64,000 nucleotides of DNA from NCBI GenBank assembly GCA_035550655.1, contig DASZOU010000033.1, forward strand, positions 248,001 through 312,000. Reading direction: 5' to 3'. This DNA is from DASZTV01 sp035550655 (GTDB taxonomy: Bacteria; Actinomycetota; Actinomycetes; JAFAQI01). A model generated the notes under the pieces. The model was not told the DNA's origin and did not search any database. It saw only the letters and a program-made list of their open reading frames with translations. Positions 8,024 through 16,895 of this stretch are shown here, piece after piece. A program made the position numbers and the translations under genes. Every line of letters starts with the position of its first letter. Positions within the stretch are counted from its first letter, which is position 1.

Positions 8024-11000
8024 GTGGGCGAGGCCGTGAGCTCGGGCTCGGTCGACATCCTGCCGGAGCCGACCCCGCCCCGGCGCGGTCGCAAGCCGAA
8101 GCCGACGGGCACTCCCGCCGATGCGGGTGCGCCGGCGTCTGCCCCCTCGCCCGCCGAACCCGCTGAACCACCGGCAGAGCCTGCCGCCGCTGCAGCCGCG
8201 GCGGTTGCACCGCCACCGATCACGCCACCGCCACCGCCCGCTCCGAACCCCACGCCGGCTCCAGCCGTGCCACCGGCCGTGACCACGCCGGCGATGCCGG
8301 CCGAGGGCCCTGCCGCTACACCGACCTCCGCACGCGCCGACCAAGCCAGCAAGCCAGCACCGACTACGCCGGGGAAGCCGATGCCAGGGGATCCGTTCAA
8401 GCCATCACCGGTCGTGGACACGGTCGAACCGGCCACACCCGCGGACGTGTACCCGCCCTCGCCCGCGCCCGGGGAGGCGGGAACCCCCCCGAACCTGACC
8501 GGCACGCCGCAGCAGCCGCCAGGCGGCGAGGCGACGGGCGGGGCCGACAACGCTGCCGGCGTACGCGCGTTGCAGGAAGCGTTCGCGATCGACATCGCCG
8601 AGCGCGAGGAGCGGCACCGCGCCGAGGTCCGCGCGATGCAGCAGTCGTTCATGACCGACGTCGCGGCGCGCGAGGACCGGCACCGCGCCGAGGTGCAGGC
8701 GCTGCACCAGCGGTTCACCGCCGAGGCGACCGCGCGTGAGGACCGCCAGCGCGCCGAGGTCAGCGAGATCCAGCAGCAGCTCGGCAACGTCCGCGCGCAG
8801 CTCGGCGAGGCCACGGCCGCTCGGGACCGGGAGACCGAGGGACGTGCCGTCGCGGAGGCCGAGATCGAGCGGCTGCGCGATGAGATCCAGATCCAGCGCA
8901 ACGACATCAGCCGGCTCAACAACGCCCGCGCCGACCTGCAGAGCCAGCTGGCGGCGTCGAAGCAGGAGACCGAGAAGTGGAGTGAGCAGGCGCGCCGGGT
9001 CGAGGTCGAGCTGCGGACCGCGAGGGCCGACGCCGACAAGGCGGCAGCCAACGCCGCCCGCCAGTACGAGGAGAAGGTCCGCGACCTCGAGGAGACCACC
9101 CGCAAGCTCGACGAGACCACGCGCAGCCTGGCGACCAGCGAGGAGCGGGTCGCCCGGCTCACCGACCAGGCCGCGGCGCTCGACGCCGCATCGGCGCAGC
9201 TGCGGCAGACCATCGCCGAGCAGCGCGCCGAACGAGAGCGGGTCACAACCGAGCGCGACGCGGTGCGCCAGCAGGCCGCGGAGCTCGAGGCGCAGCTGCG
9301 CAAGGTCGAGTTCGAGGCGGAGCAGGCCGACGAGGACGGCGCCCGCCAGCTCGACGAAGCCGCTCGCAAGATCGAGGCCGCCGAGGAGCAGGCCGCGCGT
9401 GCGGTCGGCCAGGTCGCGGTGCACGAGGCGACGATCGAGGAGCTCCGGCGCGCTGCGGCTGACATGCAGATCGAGCTGAAGAAGGCCTCCGTCGACCGCG
9501 ACGCGGCGAAGCGGCGGATCCAGTCGCTCGAGGCGGAGCTGTCACTGCTCGACAGCTCGACCACTGACGCCGAGGAGAAGCCAGCCGCACCGGGCGACGG
9601 CGAGGCCGCGGACGCCGACACCGACACCGACACCACCGCCGAGGCCGACGACGAGCCGGTCGCAACCACAGCGCCGGCGGTCGAGGCAGCAACGCCCGCA
9701 GGCAACGAGGACGACCGGCCGCTCGCGCTGTCGGCCGACATCGAGCTCGTCGCGTGGCAGCGCGAAGCACTCGCGGCATGGACGAAGACCGGCCGCCGCG
9801 GCGTCGTGGAAGCGGTCAGCGGCGCGGGCAAGACCGACCTCGCCTACTGGGCGATCGCGGCCGCCGTCGACGAGGGCATGAAGGTGCTCGTCATCACCTC
9901 GAGCGGCGAGCAGGTCGACCGGTGGTACGACGGGCTGCGCGCCGCGCTTCCGATCAACCGGGTCGGCAAGCCCACCGGCGCGAAGGACGAGAGCCTGCAG
10001 TCCTTCGACGTCGTGGTCAGCACGGCGCAGGACGCGACGAAGGACAACGTCTTCGGCACATCGTTCAAGGGGATGCTCGTCGCCGACCAGGTCCACACCC
10101 TGGGCACCCGCGAGGCCTCACGCGCGCTCGACCCGGTCTACGCGTGGCGGCTCGGGCTGTCCGCGGCGTACCACCGCGACGACAGCGGCATCGCGACGTA
10201 CCTCGAGCCGTACTTCGGCAAGGTGAGCTTCACCCTCGGCTACGCGCGGGCGTTGAAGGACGACGTCATCGCGCCGTTCGACGTCGCGGTCGTGCCGGTG
10301 ACGCTGAACAACGCGGAGCAGGCTGAGTACGACGCACTCGGCCAGCAGATGGACACCCTCGCCGACGAGATGGTGAAGGACTTCGCGGTGCCGGCCGAGC
10401 CGGCCTCGGCGTTCGCCGCCGCCGTCGTGACACTTGCCGACGGCCGGATGGGTCCGCCGCGAACGGCGGCGCGCGCGTACCAGAAGGCGCTCGCCAAACG
10501 CGAGGAGATCATGTCGCGCGCCGCGGGGAAGGCGGTCGTGCTCAAGGCGCTCGCCGATCACGTGCGGGCGGGCGAGCCGGCGCTCGTGTTCGTGCAGAAC
10601 CAGGACGACGCGACGTATGTCGCGAAGCTGCTCAACACCGCAGGCTGCCCGACTCGATCGCTGAGTGGCGGCACCGAGCGCAAGCTGCTGGGCCGCCGCA
10701 GCGACGGCGGGCAGGAGGCCGACGACATCGTGCTGCTTGCCGGCGCCGGCGGCGCGGACGCGGCCACCCACCTCGGGATCGTCGTGGGCGCGAGCCGCGA
10801 CAAGCTGCAGCTGATCCAGCGGCTCGGCCAGGTGGTGCGCAAGGCCGACGACGAGCGGCCGGGCCGGCTAGTGGTCGTCTACGTCGAGGGCACGCCCGAG
10901 GACACGTACTCCGCCGACACCGCGCCGCTCGCCACAGTGGTGACGCCGAACGCGTCCCGCCAGCAGCGGTTCGGTGCAAGCGAGGCGGGCGCGCTGATCG

Positions 11001-11068
11001 AGTTCCTCGCACCGGCGACCAACACCCCGGCGACCGAGGACGCTGAGGAGAGCCCGGCCGAGAGCTGA
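8024..11068 (+). CDS. Coiled-coil protein with degenerate SF2 (XPB-like) helicase core, paralogue 2
   Basis: 1014 residues. The N-terminus is Pro/Ala-rich. Three tandem copies of a ~22-residue unit (MQQSFMTDVAAREDRHRAEV type) begin near residue 185 and lead into a coiled coil of about 330 residues. An acidic linker follows, then an SF2 helicase-like core from about residue 570. Walker A is intact (GAGKT, 600-604), but motif II is DQVH (688-691) where active relatives have DEVH. Motif VI is QRLGQVVR (932-939), with Gln in place of the usual first Arg. ATP binding is plausible and hydrolysis doubtful. GTG 8024 was chosen because it fits the promoter-like motif; GTG 8036 is also possible. It converges with the RidA gene. 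Confidence 0.75.
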   Translation: MGEAVSSGSVDILPEPTPPRRGRKPKPTGTPADAGAPASAPSPAEPAEPPAEPAAAAAAAVAPPPITPPPPPAPNPTPAPAVPPAVTTPAMPAEGPAATPTSARADQASKPAPTTPGKPMPGDPFKPSPVVDTVEPATPADVYPPSPAPGEAGTPPNLTGTPQQPPGGEATGGADNAAGVRALQEAFAIDIAEREERHRAEVRAMQQSFMTDVAAREDRHRAEVQALHQRFTAEATAREDRQRAEVSEIQQQLGNVRAQLGEATAARDRETEGRAVAEAEIERLRDEIQIQRNDISRLNNARADLQSQLAASKQETEKWSEQARRVEVELRTARADADKAAANAARQYEEKVRDLEETTRKLDETTRSLATSEERVARLTDQAAALDAASAQLRQTIAEQRAERERVTTERDAVRQQAAELEAQLRKVEFEAEQADEDGARQLDEAARKIEAAEEQAARAVGQVAVHEATIEELRRAAADMQIELKKASVDRDAAKRRIQSLEAELSLLDSSTTDAEEKPAAPGDGEAADADTDTDTTAEADDEPVATTAPAVEAATPAGNEDDRPLALSADIELVAWQREALAAWTKTGRRGVVEAVSGAGKTDLAYWAIAAAVDEGMKVLVITSSGEQVDRWYDGLRAALPINRVGKPTGAKDESLQSFDVVVSTAQDATKDNVFGTSFKGMLVADQVHTLGTREASRALDPVYAWRLGLSAAYHRDDSGIATYLEPYFGKVSFTLGYARALKDDVIAPFDVAVVPVTLNNAEQAEYDALGQQMDTLADEMVKDFAVPAEPASAFAAAVVTLADGRMGPPRTAARAYQKALAKREEIMSRAAGKAVVLKALADHVRAGEPALVFVQNQDDATYVAKLLNTAGCPTRSLSGGTERKLLGRRSDGGQEADDIVLLAGAGGADAATHLGIVVGASRDKLQLIQRLGQVVRKADDERPGRLVVVYVEGTPEDTYSADTAPLATVVTPNASRQQRFGASEAGALIEFLAPATNTPATEDAEESPAES

Positions 11069-11106
11069 GCCCAGCGACCCGGCAAGGCTGGCGCCGCCGG
11101 AGTGAG

Positions 11107-11544
11107 TCAGCGAGCTCCCGGTGGCGCTGCCCCGGTGCGCACCACTGAACCGTCGGACGCCGCCACCAGGTCGACCTCGACGAGCGCACCGAGAGCGAGG
11201 CCAGTGACGCCGATGCAGGTTCGTGCCGGAAGCGGTGTCGCGAACCAGCGTTCGTAGGCCCGGTTGAACCCGGCGTAGTCGTCGAAGGAGGTCAGGTACG
11301 CCCGCACCGAGATCACCGAGTCGAGCGAACCCCCGCAGCGGCGCAGCACCCGGTCAAGATGCCCCATGACCGCGTCAGTCTGCTCGGCGATGCCACCTGC
11401 GACCAGCGCGCCGGTGACGGGATCGATCGGCAGCTGGCCGGTGACGTGCAGCAGGTCGCCGTACGCCGCGGCATGGCTGTACGGCGCGACCGGCTCGGGG
11501 ACACCGTCCGCCGGCCCGAACGTCCAGCACCGGATCTCGGTCAT
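11107..11544 (-). CDS. RidA/YjgF/Rid family protein
   Basis: 145 residues of the RidA fold (MTEIRCWTFGPADGVPEPVAPYSHAA... HVTGQLPIDPVTG... RTCIGVTGLALGALVEVDLVA). The conserved Arg in PARTCIGV and the terminal EVDLVA are typical. Family members deaminate reactive enamines/imines or assist amide and urea-type nitrogen catabolism. It overlaps the formamidase gene by ATGA and is the last gene of the minus-strand operon running from 19320. In that setting a role in hydrolysing an unstable nitrogenous intermediate is plausible but inferred. Confidence 0.85.
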   Translation of the reverse strand: MTEIRCWTFGPADGVPEPVAPYSHAAAYGDLLHVTGQLPIDPVTGALVAGGIAEQTDAVMGHLDRVLRRCGGSLDSVISVRAYLTSFDDYAGFNRAYERWFATPLPARTCIGVTGLALGALVEVDLVAASDGSVVRTGAAPPGAR

Positions 11545-12572
11545 GGCCCGACGAACAGCCGCTTCTCGACGCTGGCGTGCACGCCCTGCCGGCCGTCGAC
11601 GACCTGCGTGACGGTGAAGTCGCACCCGACGCTGGCCAGCGAGTATGCGTCGTCGCGCGAGAGCCCGAACCGCCTGCCGAGCAGGTCGATCAGCCGCAGC
11701 GAAGCCTCGCGCATCGCGGCGTCGAGGTCGTCGCCGAACCCATGCACCGACCAGGTCGTCGCGGTCTCGAGCACGGGATAGGTGAAGCCGAGGTCGGTGC
11801 GCACGCTGAGCTCGAGCAGCCCGTCGAGTGAGCACTCCAGCGCCGTACCACTGAGCTCGCCGTCGCCCTGCGAGACGTGCGGGTCGCCGAGCGAAAGCAG
11901 CGCGCCGGGGACCTGCACCGGGTAGTGCATCGTCGCGCCGGCACCGATCCGCCAGTTGTCGATGTTCCCGCCGTGGTCGCCGGGCGGCACGCTGCTGTGC
12001 CGACCCGGCGCGGCGGGCGCGACACCCATCGTGCCGAAATGCGGCCGCAGCGGGATGGCGACTCCGTCCAGCGCCGGCTCTCGCCTGGTGCTGCCCGGCT
12101 CGACGATCGTGCCCGGCGAGTCGGCGAGCTTGCTCGTCGTCCAGTCGAAGCCGAACTCCGCCCGCGCGAGACCGGCGTCCAGGTCGAGGCCGTAGATCGT
12201 GACCCGCTCCTTGCCCATGACGTCGTAGAGATGACCCCAGTGCGCGGCGAGGTTCGAGCCGAACGGGAGCCGCGGTTCGGCGGAGAGGATCTTCACCGCG
12301 AGGGTGTCGCCGGGGTTCGCACCGTCGACGTAGATCGGGCCGGTGAGGATGTGCGGCCCCGGCCCACGGTCGGTGACCGTGTCGTAGACAGCACGGATCT
12401 CGTCGTCCATCAGCAGGTCGGGCGCGTCACCCGCATGGTGCGTGAGGGTGCGCACCCGCACCAGGTCACCGGAGCTGACCGCGATGGCGGCGGCAGCCGA
12501 CTTGTCGAAGTATCCCCAGCGCACCGTGGTCGGTGTCGCGGACAGCTCGTGCAGCATCGGTGCGTCACTCAT
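11541..12572 (-). CDS. Acetamidase/formamidase family amidohydrolase (FmdA/AmdA)
   Basis: 343 residues of the FmdA_AmdA family, which cleaves formamide or small amides to ammonia and the acid. Typical segments are LTHHAGDAPDLLMDDEIRAV, GPHILTGPIYVDGANPGDTL, PPGDHGGNIDNWRIGAGATM and DPHVSQGDGELSGTALECS. The ATG at 12572 overlaps the upstream metallo-hydrolase stop (ATGA). It lies in a riboswitch-headed operon for nitrogen compounds, where it would release ammonia from an amide. The true substrate is not determinable from sequence. Confidence 0.88.
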   Translation of the reverse strand: MSDAPMLHELSATPTTVRWGYFDKSAAAAIAVSSGDLVRVRTLTHHAGDAPDLLMDDEIRAVYDTVTDRGPGPHILTGPIYVDGANPGDTLAVKILSAEPRLPFGSNLAAHWGHLYDVMGKERVTIYGLDLDAGLARAEFGFDWTTSKLADSPGTIVEPGSTRREPALDGVAIPLRPHFGTMGVAPAAPGRHSSVPPGDHGGNIDNWRIGAGATMHYPVQVPGALLSLGDPHVSQGDGELSGTALECSLDGLLELSVRTDLGFTYPVLETATTWSVHGFGDDLDAAMREASLRLIDLLGRRFGLSRDDAYSLASVGCDFTVTQVVDGRQGVHASVEKRLFVGP

Positions 12573-13378
12573 GAGGCGAAGAGCCGGGCACGCATCTCGT
12601 CGGTGAACGCCGGCCACACGACAGGGTCGTGGCCGGGGACCAGCCGGTAGCCCTTCTCCGCGGCGATCGCCTTCAGCCGCAGCAGCGGCTCGAGCGTCGC
12701 CTCGGCCGGTACGTCGACGGCGAACCCGACCGGCTTCTCCTCGTCGATGTTCTCCTGCAGGTCGGCGGCGTCGAAGGCGAGCACCAGACCCCCGCCGCCT
12801 TCGAAATCCAGCACGAAGCTCTGATGTCCCGGGGTGTGTCCCGCAGTGAGAACGGCCGTCACCCCGGGAGCGATCTCGACGTCGCCGTCACTCACCTGCC
12901 AGGTGATCCGCGGGTCGTCGAAGTCGACGCGGAAGATCGCGTGACGCTCCGGCTCCGGGTGCGGGGCGTGCAAGCCGTAGTCGAGCTCGCGCTTCTGCAC
13001 GTGCACCGGCACGTCGGTCCCGGCGAAGTGGCGGACGCCGCCGGCATGGTCGTTGTGCAGGTGTGACAGCGCGACCACGCTGACCTGCTCGAGGGCGAGC
13101 CCCACCTCTTCGACTGCCGCCCGCAGCGGGTCACCGGGATGGTCGGGCAGCACCGCCTTCACCGACCCGCCGTGGAAGCGGGCGAACAGCACCGGGTCGC
13201 GCACGAGCGCCGGGTTGAGCCCGGTGTCGAGCAGCAGCCAGCCGCCGTCGACTTCGACGAGCACGGCCGGCACCGGTTCGAGCAGCCGCTCCGCCGGGTC
13301 GGCACCCAGCACCGACACCGTCTTGGGCAGCTCCTCCCAGCCGAGGGTCAGCGGGATCACCCGACGTACGCCACTCAC
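12569..13378 (-). CDS. Metallo-beta-lactamase-fold hydrolase (N-acyl-homoserine lactonase-like)
   Basis: 269 residues. The zinc motif is SHLHNDHAGG (HxHxDH), followed by GHTPGHQSF, a bridging Asp in AFDAADLQEN and a terminal VPGHDP. The domain order fits the AttM/AiiA-like lactonase group of the MBL superfamily. GTG 13378 follows the upstream permease gene after 10 nt. In this operon it may open a cyclic amide, imide or lactone rather than act in quorum quenching; that is inference from context. Confidence 0.82.
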   Translation of the reverse strand: MSGVRRVIPLTLGWEELPKTVSVLGADPAERLLEPVPAVLVEVDGGWLLLDTGLNPALVRDPVLFARFHGGSVKAVLPDHPGDPLRAAVEEVGLALEQVSVVALSHLHNDHAGGVRHFAGTDVPVHVQKRELDYGLHAPHPEPERHAIFRVDFDDPRITWQVSDGDVEIAPGVTAVLTAGHTPGHQSFVLDFEGGGGLVLAFDAADLQENIDEEKPVGFAVDVPAEATLEPLLRLKAIAAEKGYRLVPGHDPVVWPAFTDEMRARLFAS

Positions 13379-13388
13379 GGGGCCGCCG

Positions 13389-14390
13389 TCACACCCTGAC
13401 CCGCGGGTCTGCCCAGGCCTGCGCGAGGTCGACGAGCGCGTTGATGACGACGTACGCCGCGCCGAGGACGAGACTCACGCCGGCCACCGCCGCGAGGTCG
13501 AAGGTCTGGATCGATCTCACGGTGTACAGGCCGAGGCCGGAGAACCCGAAGATGTCCTCGACCACGACGACACCGGCGAGCAGCAGCCCGACCTGCAGAC
13601 CCGCCATCGTCAGCGGCGCCTGCGCGGAGTTGCGCAACGCGTGGCGCAGCATGACGGTGCGCTCGGGGAGCGCCTTCGCGCGAGCGGTGCGGATGTAGTC
13701 GGCTCGCAATGTGGTCTGCAGCGACGAGCGCAACGTTCGTGCGATCGCCACCGACGGCAGGATCGCCAGCGTCATCGCCGGCAGCAGCAGGTGCCACAAC
13801 GCGTCGCCGAAGGTCGCGAACTGGCCGTGCAGCAACGCGTCGACCGTGTACATGCCGGTCGGGCCCGGCGGCGGCGCGACGCCGGAGGACAGCCGACCCT
13901 GACCGGGGAACCAGTGCAGCTTCGAGTAGAAGGAGAGCAGGAACAGCAGGCCGAGCAGGAACTGCGGCACAGAGGCGAGCCCGAGCAGACCGAGCCGGGT
14001 GAACCTGCCGCGGCCGCGCGCGGTCAGCAGCCCGACGCTCACGCCGATGACGCCGGCGATCAGCGCCGCGACAGCGGCGAGCTCCACCGTCGCAGGCAGG
14101 AACGAGCGGATGTCGGACATCACCGGACGGCGGGTGTGCAGCGACGTACCGAGGTCGCCGTGCACCACCCCGGCCAAGAAGTGCCAGAACTGCGTGGGTA
14201 ACGACCGGTCGAGGTAGAGCTGGTGGGACTTCGCCGCCACGGCACTCGCACTCGCCGACGTACCGAGCAGTGCGCGGACGGGATTGGCCGGCACCTGTCG
14301 CTCGAGCAGGAAAACCACGAACGTCAGCGCGACCAGCACCCCGACCAGCGCGACCAGCCGCTCGACAGCGAACCGTCGCAACCCGGTCAT
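13389..14390 (-). CDS. ABC importer permease, DppB/OppB type
   Basis: 333 residues with about six membrane helices. It has the N-terminal helix (LVALVGVLVALTFVVFLLE), the GDLGTSLHTRRPV segment typical of DppB, and the EAA-like coupling loop (DYIRTARAKALPERTVMLRH). ATG 14390 gives MTGLRRFAVERL. It sits 7 nt after the solute-binding protein gene and is one of two permeases in the operon. It pairs with the DppC-type permease at 16029-16895. Confidence 0.9.
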   Translation of the reverse strand: MTGLRRFAVERLVALVGVLVALTFVVFLLERQVPANPVRALLGTSASASAVAAKSHQLYLDRSLPTQFWHFLAGVVHGDLGTSLHTRRPVMSDIRSFLPATVELAAVAALIAGVIGVSVGLLTARGRGRFTRLGLLGLASVPQFLLGLLFLLSFYSKLHWFPGQGRLSSGVAPPPGPTGMYTVDALLHGQFATFGDALWHLLLPAMTLAILPSVAIARTLRSSLQTTLRADYIRTARAKALPERTVMLRHALRNSAQAPLTMAGLQVGLLLAGVVVVEDIFGFSGLGLYTVRSIQTFDLAAVAGVSLVLGAAYVVINALVDLAQAWADPRVRV

Positions 14391-14397
14391 CGGCGGC

Positions 14398-15981
14398 TCA
14401 CCCCGTGCCACCCAGTGACGCCATCGGCACGGTCCACGGCTCCTCGGGCCGGAAGGTCACGCCGGTCACCGTCTTGCGCCACACCATGACGTTCTGCGAG
14501 GAGGCGAGGAACAAGATCGGGTACTGCGCGGCCATCAGCTCACCCGCCCTCGCGTAGTCAGCATCCGACGCGGACTTGTTCGTCGTCGCCCGTCCCTTGT
14601 TGAGCAGCGCGTCGACCTTCGGGTTGGAGTAGTTGAAGAAGTTCAGCCCGCCGCCCGTGCCCCAGACGATGCGCGCCCAGGTGTCCGGATGCGCCGCGTC
14701 AGGGGTGTTGGTCTCGAGCAGCAGGTCCGGCGCGTGCTTGACGTCGGTCGGGTAGCCGTAGGTCTGCGCGTTCTGCACCTCGCGGACGCTGACCGAGAAC
14801 CCGGCCGCTGAGAGCTTCTGCTGGATCAGCTCGGCGAGGCGCTGCTGCAGCCCCGAGTCGTCGGCGGTGTAGCCGAAGGTGAGCTTCGGTACGCCGGTGA
14901 CGTGAACCGACTTGGCCGGGTAGCTGACCGGCGCCATCCCCGGAGGGAGGATCCCCTTCGGGTACATCGACGCCGACACCGTGCCGTAGCCGCCGTACAC
15001 CTCCTTGACCAGGTCGGGCACGTCGATCGCCTCCGCGATCTCCTTGCGCAACGCGAGGTTCGACAGCGGCGCCTTGCTCACGTTCATGTAGAGCAGCGCC
15101 GTCAGGTAGGAGTCGAAGTTGTCGACCGTGAGGTCGGGGTCGGACTGCACCCCGGACAGCTCGGCGGTCGGGAAGCTGTGCAGGATCGCGTCCTGATCGC
15201 CGGCCTTCAACGCGAGGATCTGGCTGTTCATGTCCGGAGTGATCGCGATGTCGATCGTCTGGTACGCCGGCTTCGGTCCCCAGTAGCCGTTGTAACGGGT
15301 GAGCGTGTAATGGTCGCCGCGGACGAAAGCGCTCAGCGTGTACGGACCGGTGCCGATGTCGTGCGTGTTGAGGTAGGTCTGGTCGTGGTCCTTGCCGGCA
15401 TGCGCCTTCATCGCGGTCGGGCTGAGCATCTTCGGACCCCAGCTCGACGCGAGGTAGTCGAGGAACGGCGTGACGACCTGCTTGAGCGTCACGACGAAGG
15501 TGTACTTGTTGGGCGTAGACATCTTCTTGATCGGCGTGAGCATGTACGCCGGCGCCGAGTTGACCGCGAGCCGCCGCTCGAAGCTCGCCTTCACCGCGGC
15601 GGCGTCGAACGGCGTGCCGTCGTGGAACGTGACACCTTGACGCAGGTGGAAGGTGTAGGTCAGGCCGTCCTTGCTGACCTGGTAGGACTCGGCGAGGTCG
15701 GGCTCGATCTCGGTTGACCCGGGCTTGTACTGCACGAGGCCTTCGTACGTCGACAGGATGACCGTGTTGCCTTCGATGTCGTAGAAGACGTCGGGGTCCG
15801 GCGTGCTCATGTCGGCCAGGAACGCAAGGTGCAGCGTCCCCGACCCGCCCGCCGCGGCGGGCGACGTCGAGCCGGACGACGGCGACGAGCCGGAGCTGGA
15901 GCAGCCGACGGCCACGAGACCGAGCGCGACCGCGCTGGCTGCGCTGACGAGGCGGCGCGTGACGGTGCGGGATCTCGGCAT
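14398..15981 (-). CDS. ABC solute-binding lipoprotein, family 5 (peptide/nickel type)
   Basis: 527 residues. A type II signal peptide has lipobox LVAVGCSSSG. A family 5 periplasmic-binding fold follows (PDLAESYQVSKDGLTYTFHL, RQGVTFHDGTPFDAAAVKAS, IGTGPYTLSAF). Family 5 proteins bind oligopeptides but also nickel chelates, opines and other small charged compounds. The start at ATG 15981 is preceded by AGAGGACC; an upstream ATG overlapping the permease stop would add 17 residues. In this operon the ligand is probably a nitrogen-rich compound, not proven. Confidence 0.9.
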   Translation of the reverse strand: MPRSRTVTRRLVSAASAVALGLVAVGCSSSGSSPSSGSTSPAAAGGSGTLHLAFLADMSTPDPDVFYDIEGNTVILSTYEGLVQYKPGSTEIEPDLAESYQVSKDGLTYTFHLRQGVTFHDGTPFDAAAVKASFERRLAVNSAPAYMLTPIKKMSTPNKYTFVVTLKQVVTPFLDYLASSWGPKMLSPTAMKAHAGKDHDQTYLNTHDIGTGPYTLSAFVRGDHYTLTRYNGYWGPKPAYQTIDIAITPDMNSQILALKAGDQDAILHSFPTAELSGVQSDPDLTVDNFDSYLTALLYMNVSKAPLSNLALRKEIAEAIDVPDLVKEVYGGYGTVSASMYPKGILPPGMAPVSYPAKSVHVTGVPKLTFGYTADDSGLQQRLAELIQQKLSAAGFSVSVREVQNAQTYGYPTDVKHAPDLLLETNTPDAAHPDTWARIVWGTGGGLNFFNYSNPKVDALLNKGRATTNKSASDADYARAGELMAAQYPILFLASSQNVMVWRKTVTGVTFRPEEPWTVPMASLGGTG

Positions 15982-16028
15982 GAAAGGTCCTCTCACTTGC
16001 GTGGTCTCGGGTGATGCGGGGTTCGCGG

Positions 16029-16895
16029 TCATACGGCATCGAGGAGGTCGCGGACACCGTCGCCGGCGAGGTTCGCGGCGAAGGCCAGGACGAAGACGGC
16101 ACAGGCCGGGACCAGGGCGATCCATGGCTGGCCGAGCAGGTAGGTGAGCCCGTTGGCGGTCATCGCGCCGAGCTCGGGCGTCGGCGGCGGCGCGCCGAGA
16201 CCGAGGAAGGACAACCCGGCAAGGGTCAGCACGAGGTTGCCGATGTCGAGGCTCGCGGTGGTGAGCACCGCCGGTACGGCGCCGGGCAGCAGGTGGCGGC
16301 GGGCCAGCGCTATCGGCCGGGTGCCGGCGAGCCGCGCCGCGTCGACGTGCGGGCGGACGAGCAGGGCGCGCACCTCGCCGCGCACGATCCGGGCGTACCA
16401 CGGCCACCACACCGCGGCGACCGCGAGCAGCGTGTGCGGCAGGCTCGGCCCGAGCGCGACGACGGCGACGATCGCGAGCACCGGCCCTGGCAGCGCGAGG
16501 AACAGGTCGGTGATGCGCATCAGCAGCGCGTCGACGACGCCGCCCGCCATCGCCGCGACGCTGCCGATGACCGTGCCGATGACGATGCCGCTGCCGACGA
16601 CGGCGAGCGCGGACAGCCAGGTCGAGCGGATCCCGTACAGCGTGCGTGACAGCAGGTCGCGGCCGAGGTCGTCGGTGCCGAGCAGCGCGCCGTGGAACGG
16701 CGAGACGAACGGCCCGGCGGCGACCGGCTGCGTCGTCGAGTGCGGCGCGAGCACCGGTGCGAAGACCGCGACCAGGCTGACCAGCGCGAGGACCACGAGC
16801 CCGGCGAGCTCCCAGCCGCCGATGCGCACCCGCGACCGCAGCCGCGCCGGCCGGGATACGGCAGCGCCGAGCAGGACGGGATCGGCGACGGCCAT
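16029..16895 (-). CDS. ABC importer permease, DppC/OppC type
   Basis: 288 residues. The N-terminal DppC-type helix (LAGLVVLALVSLVAVFAPVL) is followed by HGALLGTDDLGRDLLSRTLY, the signature of second permeases of peptide/nickel importers, and an EAA loop (HVDAARLAGTRPIALARRHL). The ATG at 16895 overlaps the ATPase stop by one base (TGATG), so translation is coupled. Confidence 0.9.
   Translation of the reverse strand: MAVADPVLLGAAVSRPARLRSRVRIGGWELAGLVVLALVSLVAVFAPVLAPHSTTQPVAAGPFVSPFHGALLGTDDLGRDLLSRTLYGIRSTWLSALAVVGSGIVIGTVIGSVAAMAGGVVDALLMRITDLFLALPGPVLAIVAVVALGPSLPHTLLAVAAVWWPWYARIVRGEVRALLVRPHVDAARLAGTRPIALARRHLLPGAVPAVLTTASLDIGNLVLTLAGLSFLGLGAPPPTPELGAMTANGLTYLLGQPWIALVPACAVFVLAFAANLAGDGVRDLLDAV

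Noticed and set aside
12569..13378. Quorum-quenching AHL lactonase as the main role of the MBL-fold protein
   Set aside because: It is locked by overlap and close spacing into the nitrogen-compound operon between importer and formamidase; family resemblance alone does not show AHL activity.
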